Shown here one piece after another: positions 1 to 8,348 of a stretch of 64,000 nt of DNA. Below the pieces are notes generated by a model, which was given only the letters and a program-made list of their open reading frames with translations, did not search any database and was not told the DNA's origin. The position numbers and the translations under genes are program-made. How positions within the stretch are numbered: position 1 is the stretch's first letter; every line of letters starts with the position of its first letter. Location: assembly GCF_026262505.1 (NCBI RefSeq), contig NC_067203.1, positions 3,348,001-3,412,000 on the forward strand, written 5' to 3'. The stretch comes from Trichomonas vaginalis G3. Taxonomy: Eukaryota; Parabasalia; Trichomonadida; Trichomonadidae.

Positions 1-183
1 CTCAGACTATGAAGCTGGCAATGACGTTTTATCTCCAGATTATAACCATTCAACAAAAAAGACTTTTCGACAAACTGAACCGGGAGGAAATCATTCACAT
101 ACTTTCACAACAAATCCAACAGGCTCGGGTGAAGATTATATGCCACCATTTATGACTGTATTCGCATGGTATAGAATTCAATG
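1..183 (+). CDS. 3' end of a fibre-tip (phage collar-like) gene, element A
   Basis: The reading frame is open from the window edge to a stop at 181-183. It encodes a histidine- and glycine-rich tail (GGNHSHTFTT, then DYMPPF and a final FAWYRIQ) closely similar to the last ~60 residues of the E1 fibre at 19500-19673. The collar-like domain resembles the 'YPIGSIY...HTH' tips of bacteriophage baseplate or collar proteins; here it probably caps a virion fibre. In E1 and E2 an integrase gene follows the fibre, whereas here a repeat spacer and a KilA-N gene follow, so this is a different element or a rearranged one. The start lies outside the window. Confidence 0.6.
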
Positions 184-189
184 ATGACA

Positions 190-345
190 ACATGACATTT
201 TGACAACATCACTGGAGAAAGGCACTTATTATTTATTTTTGAAGAACTGAAGGTGTCACTACGTCACCATGTGTCACTCGGTTATTTAACTTCTCTGAAA
301 AAATGAGACAACATGACATTTTGACAACAACATAGGAAATTTGAT
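190..345. repeat. Diverged single copy of the 120-bp repeat unit
   Basis: This spacer holds one degenerate copy of the unit that forms the array at 1150-5175, recognisable by 'ttatttatttttgaagaact' and 'gagacaacatgacattttg'. Its ggtcacc cluster is altered (ggtgtcactacgtcacc). It lies between the fibre tip and the KilA-N promoter. Confidence 0.7.
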
Positions 346-349
346 GTAG

Positions 350-411
350 TCCAAAAATAAAGTTAGTTTTAAAATTATTTTTATTTTTTTATTTTGTATG
401 TAAAGACAGTA
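350..411 (+). promoter_or_regulatory. Conserved promoter/leader block before KilA-N gene
   Basis: The block contains AAAATAAAGTTAGTTTT, then an A/T run, then a leader ending GTATGTAAAGACAGTAATG. The same order of blocks precedes the genes at 7536(-), 21058(+), 21758(+), 46404(-) and 48447(-). Because the leader is conserved up to the second ATG (412), translation probably starts there and not at the in-frame ATG at 394. Promoter function is inferred from recurrence and position. Confidence 0.55.
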
Positions 412-1077
412 ATGTCAGTCGAAGCAAAAACATTCACGAACAAATCTAATGGCGAAACATTCACAAAAGGCACTTATAATGGTATTGAAGTCTTACGTAG
501 AGACAAGGATGGTTACATTAATGCAACAAAGATGGCAAGAGAAGCGGGAAAGTTAAACCATTTAAACAGATTTCTCAATAGTACTAAAATGCAGGAAATT
601 CTCGAGTTTTGGATGAAAGAATACGGTCGAGCCAAAAGTGGCTCAACCTCAAAACGAGCATTTTATGAGCTTACAAAGGGTGTTATAAATGAATTCAAAG
701 GTATTTACATACATCCTGACCTCGTTCATTTTGTTGCTAAATGGTGCTCTGTAAAGTATGCATTTTATGTCAAAGATATTATGGACTCCATAGACAAGAA
801 AGTTCATGAGAAATTAGATGAAGAAGAAGTTGAAGATACAGTAGTGAATGCTAAACCTTTGTTCGAACAAGAAGTTAGAAAAATGTGCGAAAAACAATTA
901 GAACATGAACGTGAGATGTGTTATGGTTATAGAGATTCCCCATACGAACTAGACCAATGGGAACAAGAAAATTTAAAGAGAGAATTTAGAGAATATGAAC
1001 TCGCTAAGATAGCATTTGAAGCTGCAGAAAAGAAGTTAAAAGTTTGGGGGCCGTTTGTACAAAAATATTGTGAGTAA
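412..1077 (+). CDS. KilA-N domain protein
   Basis: A 221-residue protein with a KilA-N DNA-binding domain. The signature GYINATKMAREAGK is followed by a helix-rich part, KGVINEFKGIYIHPDLVHF and WCSVKYAFYVKDIMDSI. KilA-N proteins occur in large DNA viruses, phages and virus-like elements and are thought to bind DNA or regulate genes. The C-terminal third is charged and probably coiled (EEEVEDT..., EHEREMCYGYRDS). The start at 412 is chosen from the conserved leader. It sits between a fibre-tip fragment and the large tandem array and shares its promoter block with the primase-helicase at 5212-7536. A broken piece of a close relative lies in E2 at 48576-48737. Confidence 0.85.
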   Translation: MSVEAKTFTNKSNGETFTKGTYNGIEVLRRDKDGYINATKMAREAGKLNHLNRFLNSTKMQEILEFWMKEYGRAKSGSTSKRAFYELTKGVINEFKGIYIHPDLVHFVAKWCSVKYAFYVKDIMDSIDKKVHEKLDEEEVEDTVVNAKPLFEQEVRKMCEKQLEHEREMCYGYRDSPYELDQWEQENLKREFREYELAKIAFEAAEKKLKVWGPFVQKYCE

Positions 1078-1149
1078 ATGAACCATTTATTTTTATCATA
1101 AACGACCAAAAATAAATGTTATCGTTAATGGTTTCGTTAATGGTTTCGG

Positions 1150-4100
1150 TTATTCAACAATTATTTATTTTTGAAGAACTGATGAGGTCACCGGGTCACC
1201 AGGTCACCAGGTAATTTAACTTCTCTGAAAAAATGAGACAACATGACATTTTGACAACAACAGTGACGGAAAGGCACTTATTATTTATTTTTGAAGAACT
1301 GATGAGGTCACCGGGTCACCAGGTCACCAGGTAATTTAACTTCTCTGAAAAAATGAGACAACATGACATTTTGACAACAACAGTGACGGAAAGGCACTTA
1401 TTATTTATTTTTGAAGAACTGATGAGGTCACCGAGTCACCAGGTCACCAGGTAATTTAACTTCTCTGAAAAATGAGACAACATGACATTTTGACAACAAC
1501 AGTGACGGAAAGGCACTTATTATTTATTTTTGAAGAACTGATGAGGTCACCGGGTCACCAGGTCACCAGGTAATTTAACTTCTCTGAAAAAATGAGACAA
1601 CATGACATTTTGACAACAACAGTGACGGAAAGGCACTTATTATTTATTTTTGAAGAACTGATGAGGTCACCGGTCACCAGGTCACCAGGTAATTTAACTT
1701 CTCTGAAAAAATGAGACAACATGACATTTTGACAACAACAGTGACGGAAAGGCACTTATTATTTATTTTTGAAGAACTGATGAGGTCACCGAGTCACCAG
1801 GTCACCAGGTAATTTAACTTCTCTGAAAAAATGAGACAACATGACATTTTGACAACAACAGTGACGGAAAGGCACTTATTATTTATTTTTGAAGAACTGA
1901 TGAGGTCACCGGGTCACCAGGTCACCAGGTAATTTAACTTCTCTGAAAAAATGAGACAACATGACATTTTGACAACAACAGTGACGGAAAGGCACTTATT
2001 ATTTATTTTTGAAGAACTGATGAGGTCACCGAGTCACCAGGTCACCAGGTAATTTAACTTCTCTGAAAAAATGAGACAACATGACATTTTGACAACAACA
2101 GTGACGGAAAGGCACTTATTATTTATTTTTGAAGAACTGATGAGGTCACCGGGTCACCAGGTCACCAGGTAATTTAACTTCTCTGAAAAAATGAGACAAC
2201 ATGACATTTTGACAACAACAGTGACGGAAAGGCACTTATTATTTATTTTTGAAGAACTGATGAGGTCACCGAGTCACCAGGTCACCAGGTAATTTAACTT
2301 CTCTGAAAAAATGAGACAACATGACATTTTGACAACAACAGTGACGGAAAGGCACTTATTATTTATTTTTGAAGAACTGATGAGGTCACCGGGTCACCAG
2401 GTCACCAGGTAATTTAACTTCTCTGAAAAAATGAGACAACATGACATTTTGACAACAACAGTGGAGAAAGGCACTTATTATTTATTTTTGAAGAACTGAT
2501 GAGGTCACCGGGTCACCAGGTCACCAGGTAATTTAACTTCTCTGAAAAAATGAGACAACATGACATTTTGACAACAACAGTGACGGAAAGGCACTTATTA
2601 TTTATTTTTGAAGAACTGATGAGGTCACCGAGTCACCAGGTCACCAGGTAATTTAACTTCTCTGAAAAAATGAGACAACATGACATTTTGACAACAACAG
2701 TGACGGAAAGGCACTTATTATTTATTTTTGAAGAACTGATGAGGTCACCGAGTCACCAGGTCACCAGGTAATTTAACTTCTCTGAAAAAATGAGACAACA
2801 TGACATTTTGACAACAACAGTGACGGAAAGGCACTTATTATTTATTTTTGAAGAACTGATGAGGTCACCGGGTCACCAGGTCACCAGGTAATTTAACTTC
2901 TCTGAAAAAATGAGACAACATGACATTTTGACAACAACAGTGACGGAAAGGCACTTATTATTTATTTTTGAAGAACTGATGAGGTCACCGGGTCACCAGG
3001 TCACCAGGTAATTTAACTTCTCTGAAAAAATGAGACAACATGACATTTTGACAACAACAGTGACGGAAAGGCACTTATTATTTATTTTTGAAGAACTGAT
3101 GAGGTCACCGGGTCACCAGGTCACCAGGTAATTTAACTTCTCTGAAAAAATGAGACAACATGACATTTTGACAACAACAGTGACGGAAAGGCACTTATTA
3201 TTTATTTTTGAAGAACTGATGAGGTCACCGGGTCACCAGGTCACCAGGTAATTTAACTTCTCTGAAAAAATGAGACAACATGACATTTTGACAACAACAG
3301 TGACGGAAAGGCACTTATTATTTATTTTTGAAGAACTGATGAGGTCACCGGGTCACCAGGTCACCAGGTAATTTAACTTCTCTGAAAAAATGAGACAACA
3401 TGACATTTTGACAACAACAGTGACGGAAAGGCACTTATTATTTATTTTTGAAGAACTGATGAGGTCACCGGGTCACCAGGTTACCAGGTAATTTAACTTC
3501 TCTGAAAAAATGAGACAACATGACATTTTGACAACAACAGTGACGGAAAGGCACTTATTATTTATTTTGAAGAACTGATGAGGTCACCGGGTCACCAGGT
3601 CACCAGGTAATTTAACTTCTCTGAAAAAATGAGACAACATGACATTTTGACAACAACACTGACGGAAATATGATGTTATCGTTATGGTTTCGTTAATGGT
3701 TTCGGTTATTCAATAATTATTTATTTTTGAAGAACTGATGAGGTCACCGGGTCACCAGGTCACCAGGTAATTTAACTTCTCTGAAAAAATGAGACAACAT
3801 GACATTTTGACAACAACAGTGGAGAAAGGCACTTATTATTTATTTTTGAAGAACTGATGAGGTCACCGGGTCACCAGGTCACCAGGTAATTTAACTTCTC
3901 TGAAAAAATGAGACAACATGACATTTTGACAACAACAGTGACGGAAAGGCACTTATTATTTATTTTTGAAGAACTGATGAGGTCACCGAGTCACCAGGTC
4001 ACCAGGTAATTTAACTTCTCTGAAAAAATGAGACAACATGACATTTTGACAACAACAGTGACGGAAAGGCACTTATTATTTATTTTTGAAGAACTGATGA

Positions 4101-5175
4101 GGTCACCGAGTCACCAGGTCACCAGGTAATTTAACTTCTCTGAAAAAATGAGACAACATGACATTTTGACAACAACAGTGACGGAAAGGCACTTATTATT
4201 TATTTTTGAAGAACTGATGAGGTCACCGGGTCACCAGGTCACCAGGTAATTTAACTTCTCTGAAAAAATGAGACAACATGACATTTTGACAACAACAGTG
4301 ACGGAAAGGCACTTATTATTTATTTTTGAAGAACTGATGAGGTCACCGGGTCACCAGGTCACCAGGTAATTTAACTTCTCTGAAAAAATGAGACAACATG
4401 ACATTTTGACAACAACAGTGACGGAAAGGCACTTATTATTTATTTTTGAAGAACTGATGAGGTCACCGGGTCACCAGGTCACCAGGTAATTTAACTTCTC
4501 TGAAAAAATGAGACAACATGACATTTTGACAACAACAGTGACGGAAAGGCACTTATTATTTATTTTTGAAGAACTGATGAGGTCACCGGGTCACCAGGTC
4601 ACCAGGTAATTTAACTTCTCTGAAAAAATGAGACAACATGACATTTTGACAACAACAGTGACGGAAAGGCACTTATTATTTATTTTTGAAGAACTGATGA
4701 GGTCACCGGGTCACCAGGTCACCAGGTAATTTAACTTCTCTGAAAAAATGAGACAACATGACATTTTGACAACAACAGTGACGGAAAGGCACTTATTATT
4801 TATTTTTGAAGAACTGATGAGGTCACCGGGTCACCAGGTTACCAGGTAATTTAACTTCTCTGAAAAAATGAGACAACATGACATTTTGACAACAACAGTG
4901 ACGGAAAGGCACTTATTATTTATTTTTGAAGAACTGATGAGGTCACCGGGTCACCAGGTCACCAGGTAATTTAACTTCTCTGAAAAAATGAGACAACATG
5001 ACATTTTGACAACAACACTGACGGAAATATGATGTTATCGTTATGGTTTCGTTAATGGTTTCGGTTATTCAATAATTATTTATTTTTGAAGAACTGATGA
5101 GGTCACCGGGTCACCAGGTCACCAGGTAATTTAACTTCTCTGAAAAAATGAGACAACATGACATTTTGACAACAC
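1150..5175. repeat. 120-bp tandem array, about 33 units
   Basis: Head-to-tail 120-bp units are almost identical. Each holds 'ggcacttattatttattttt', a cluster of ggtcacc motifs (ggtcaccgggtcaccaggtcaccagg type), 'aatttaacttctctgaaaa' and 'gagacaacatgacattttg'. Most variation is one base (ccggg or ccgag). A spacer containing 'cgttatggtttcgttaatgg' occurs at about 3661-3715 and again at about 5030-5085, so a ~1.37-kb block of units was itself duplicated. A short open frame inside the array simply reads through repeats. It lies beside the primase-helicase; an iteron-type origin, packaging or enhancer role is possible but inferred. Confidence 0.95.
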
Positions 5176-5211
5176 GGGGGGATTAATGTAAAAATAAATT
5201 CCAATCATACT

Positions 5212-7536
5212 TTATAAAGCTTCATTTACAGGTATTTCATCGTCAGTAAATGAATCCTCATTATCGTTTGGTTCAACCTGTTTATATAATCCTTTCATTT
5301 CTTCTTTCAAAACATAATACCATGTCTGTTTACCATCTATTTTTCTTTGTTTCCTATCACATTTATCCTTAATACTCATTTGAAAATTCTTGTCTTTCAT
5401 GTCTGATGGTTTGCAGAATAGAGCATTTTTACATGTCATACCCGCACACAATTCATCATAATGTGTATTTATCCATACATCTAAAGGATTTGTTGATAAT
5501 TCAATTAAATCTTGTTTGGCTTCAGTCATCGGAATGATTCGTACATTAAATGATGAAAGGTCATATTGCATAAAATATGTTAAAAGGTTATCATAAAATT
5601 CCTTTGTGCATGAATCCATCAAATTCTTGAAATAATCAAATTGACCCTTAAATTTACCATTAACTCTTAAAACTACATATCTTCTGTCTCCAACTTCAAT
5701 TTTGACAGGGTAAACGTTATTAGTTACGAAAATGAAGTTTGCAACATTCTGTGCAGTTCTTCTGGGTTGATTCTTTTCATTAATTCTAATCTCATTATCC
5801 GTTATAATTGATTTCAAAGCGTTGAAGTTTGCGAGTCTGTCTTCACCAACATTCTTGAGTTCATTAAGTACAAGAAACATTTTATTCTCAACAACTGAAT
5901 TGAAATTACCCGTTAACTCACCTATTTCAGTAATGTTTTTACATGAATAACCAGCGAGAAGTTCAGAAATAATGTCTGTGAATCTGTTTTTACCCGTTCC
6001 CTGAAGTCCTTTCAAAATAATTGCTGTTTCATTCTTGATTCCAGGATGTTGAATCATTGATGCAATCCAGCCGAGAAGGTATTTATACAATTCATCGTTA
6101 TTATCACAAATGGCTTCTTTAATGAAATTCATAAACATCTCAATTTTTGAGTAATCAGGCTTTTCGAGAATGTTGTATTTATAACCTTGAAACGTTGAGA
6201 AAATATCTGGGGAATCAGATTTAAAGCAAACACCCTTAACGGTTAATGAAGACAATTGATTTAATAGTACGTCCCATGCTGTTATTGTTTTACCTTCTTC
6301 TTTAAATAATTTAATCATTTTGAGTGACTCTTTCATGTTTGATTGAAGAACGAATGATATTTGATTCATTTTGTCGTGTATGTTGTAATCTTTTTGAATG
6401 AAATATTTATTTCCACAATCTACAAAACGGATTACACGTGATAAATCCTCAATTACTTCAGAACTGTTTTTATACTGATGATTTTCAGCCTTGCGTCTAA
6501 TATCTGTTATCAAAAACGAGTCATCAAGTTTGATATCAAATGTTATTTTTGGCTTACGTAATAAAGGCAAAACATATTCATCATAATATTCCTTTTGATA
6601 TAGTTTTAGAATCTTCACCAAAACAAATGGAGAAGTCATTAAATGTGCATATCTACTACGTGCTTTTTCAAAATTACTTTTTGCATTTTCTGTTAAACTG
6701 CAGAAGTTATAAACGTTATCGTATGCTTCATTAATTAAATGATTAGGTAACGAATTAATTGCTTGAAACAGTGTGAATAATGTAACTTCTTTTTCTAAAT
6801 TCATGTTTCCACTGTCATTATGTACTTCAAAATCACAGATACCATCGACTATGCTTTGAGCTAGTTTATCGTCAATGTTTACATCTTTGTTTTCATTCAT
6901 GATAGTCTTTATTTCTTCGTTCTTTTGTTCAACTCTTACCTTAATATTCAAATCATTTAATATATCATTCACTGTTCTGGTTAATGTTGAATCATAACTT
7001 CCACGAATGAATGAGTATGTATTGATTGGTTCTGTTGCATTCTTGCGAACTCTTGAATCAGCCATAACCACTAAAGAACGCTTTGAATCATCCATTGAAG
7101 TCATTATATCAATATCATAATCATTGCAGGAATAACATTTAATCATTCTGTTCGAGGTTGAATAGAAGAAATTAGTGTTGCAATAAATGTGAAGACCTCC
7201 TGAAGCGGTTTTAACGATAACATCTTTATCCGAAAGTTTTGATAAAATGTCTTTTCTAACCGTTTCTTTAAGTTCATCATTGTACGATTTATTGATATCA
7301 ACATCTATAATCGTTAAATTTGATATTTTATTTACTAATAAAGCCATACCAGTTTTCCTTCCTCTTCCCCCATCGTGTTTGAGGTAGTTATGCAAATCAA
7401 TCTTGTTTTCACCAATTCTTTCGTTGAGGGTTTTAGTTTCTGCCATAACTAATTCCTCAGCTAATTCCTCAACTAATGAATCAATAACTTTTTCATCAGA
7501 AACGATATAGTTGCTGTTGTTGTTTGTTGTCGTCAT
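5212..7536 (-). CDS. Primase-polymerase / D5-like SF3 helicase fusion
   Basis: A 774-residue open frame. The N-terminal half resembles archaeo-eukaryotic-type prim-pol domains: TGMALLV near residue 62, TIIDVDIN near 75-82, KTASGGLHIY near 109-118 and DIDIM near 141. The C-terminal half is a D5-like superfamily 3 helicase: GWIASMIQHPG, Walker A GLQGTGKNRF near 510, Walker B KMFLVLNEL near 549 and sensor FIFVTNN near 602. Such fusions start and unwind DNA replication in NCLDVs, virophages and Polinton-like viruses; canonical Polintons, including E1 and E2 here, lack one. Copies of the 120-bp unit lie on both sides in opposite orientation. The frame looks whole. Confidence 0.9.
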   Translation of the reverse strand: MTTTNNNSNYIVSDEKVIDSLVEELAEELVMAETKTLNERIGENKIDLHNYLKHDGGRGRKTGMALLVNKISNLTIIDVDINKSYNDELKETVRKDILSKLSDKDVIVKTASGGLHIYCNTNFFYSTSNRMIKCYSCNDYDIDIMTSMDDSKRSLVVMADSRVRKNATEPINTYSFIRGSYDSTLTRTVNDILNDLNIKVRVEQKNEEIKTIMNENKDVNIDDKLAQSIVDGICDFEVHNDSGNMNLEKEVTLFTLFQAINSLPNHLINEAYDNVYNFCSLTENAKSNFEKARSRYAHLMTSPFVLVKILKLYQKEYYDEYVLPLLRKPKITFDIKLDDSFLITDIRRKAENHQYKNSSEVIEDLSRVIRFVDCGNKYFIQKDYNIHDKMNQISFVLQSNMKESLKMIKLFKEEGKTITAWDVLLNQLSSLTVKGVCFKSDSPDIFSTFQGYKYNILEKPDYSKIEMFMNFIKEAICDNNDELYKYLLGWIASMIQHPGIKNETAIILKGLQGTGKNRFTDIISELLAGYSCKNITEIGELTGNFNSVVENKMFLVLNELKNVGEDRLANFNALKSIITDNEIRINEKNQPRRTAQNVANFIFVTNNVYPVKIEVGDRRYVVLRVNGKFKGQFDYFKNLMDSCTKEFYDNLLTYFMQYDLSSFNVRIIPMTEAKQDLIELSTNPLDVWINTHYDELCAGMTCKNALFCKPSDMKDKNFQMSIKDKCDRKQRKIDGKQTWYYVLKEEMKGLYKQVEPNDNEDSFTDDEIPVNEAL

Positions 7537-7600
7537 TTATATAGGAATAAAAAAAATAAAAATAATTTTAAAACTAACTTTATTTTTGGACTGCATCATA
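7537..7600 (-). promoter_or_regulatory. Promoter block of the primase-helicase gene
   Basis: Read on the minus strand, AAAATAAAGTTAGTTTT is followed by an A/T run and 'tcctataaATG'-like sequence (tatataaATG context). It matches the block at 350-411 and the KilA-N promoters of E1 and E2. The tatataaATG start context recurs at the small ORFs starting at 7776(+) and 8235(-). Confidence 0.5.
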
Positions 7601-7606
7601 TTTCCG

Positions 7607-7765
7607 TCAGTGTTGTTGTCAAAATGTCATGTTGTCTCATTTTTTCAGAGAAGTTAAATTACCTGGTGACCTGGTGACCCGGTGACCTCATCAGTTCTTC
7701 AAAAATAAATAATTATTGAATAACCGAAACCATTAACGAAACCATTAACGATAACAAAATTTTAT
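7607..7765 (-). repeat. Inverted single copy of the 120-bp unit plus spacer
   Basis: This is the reverse complement of one array unit together with the 'cgttaatggtttcggttatt' spacer. It matches about 5030-5175 in opposite orientation, so the primase-helicase gene is bracketed by inverted ~150-bp repeats. Confidence 0.85.
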
Positions 7766-7775
7766 TTTTATATAA

Positions 7776-7940
7776 ATGGACACCCCACAAGCTCAAAATT
7801 TACCACGAATCATAACAAGGGAGGAAATGATAAAAATGATGCAAAAACTAATTAAAAACGACAAACCACAAAAACAGAGAAGATGTGGTTATGCAGTAAT
7901 GATGGAAAGAAGAACCCAGAAGGTTTCGGGAAACCATTGA
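7776..7940 (+). CDS. Small basic protein, 54 aa
   Basis: An ORF beginning MDTPQAQNLPRIITREEMIK and ending RRTQKVSGNH. It is rich in K, R, Q and M. It starts in the same 'tttatataaATG' context as the neighbouring genes, which is the main reason to call it real. It faces the 86-aa gene at 7975-8235 and is separated from the divergent primase-helicase by the inverted repeat copy. No family is recognised; a small nucleic-acid-binding protein is possible. Confidence 0.45.
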   Translation: MDTPQAQNLPRIITREEMIKMMQKLIKNDKPQKQRRCGYAVMMERRTQKVSGNH

Positions 7941-7974
7941 CGGAAGAGGAATAAAAATTAAATTTGGATTGAGT

Positions 7975-8235
7975 TTAAAAATTCATCTTTATTAAATTCA
8001 TCCCTTCCAATCCCTTTATATATTCATTATTTTTGATTTTGTCTTTAATTTTAGAAATTATTCTATCATGATATTTCAAAATTTCATTTTTATAATACGG
8101 ATAATAATAATCCATATCATCACCCGTTATATGTGGATCATGTTTTTGGAGATATGCTTTTAATTCATAATAATTAAGAAAATTTTGATTAAGTACTAAA
8201 TCATCAATTAAAATTTTTAAATCTACATTATTCAT
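7975..8235 (-). CDS. Hypothetical protein, 86 aa
   Basis: An acidic/aromatic protein starting MNNVDLKILIDDLVLNQ, with a DDMDYYYPYYKNE stretch and a basic C-terminus. The ATG sits in the tatataaATG context typical of element A. It lies between the primase-helicase and the polymerase on the polymerase strand. No family is recognised. Confidence 0.5.
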   Translation of the reverse strand: MNNVDLKILIDDLVLNQNFLNYYELKAYLQKHDPHITGDDMDYYYPYYKNEILKYHDRIISKIKDKIKNNEYIKGLEGMNLIKMNF

Positions 8236-8348
8236 TTATATAAAAATAAAATAAATGTTTAAGGGTGCCCACCTCTTTGATCAAGAATCAAAACCATTAT
8301 TTACAGTTCCTTTTGTCTCTTCTGTGGCATTTTATTTTTAATAAAATT

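Noticed and set aside
394-411. Splice site suggested by GTATGT in the shared leader
   Set aside because: GTATGT matches trichomonad 5' splice sites, but no branch/acceptor (ACTAACACACAG type) follows and the ATG lies just downstream.
1555-1755. Minus-strand 66-aa frame in the array
   Set aside because: It is pure repeat translation; the same words recur with each unit.
1150-5175. CRISPR-like array
   Set aside because: The units are contiguous 120-bp tandem repeats without unique spacers, and the genome context is eukaryotic.
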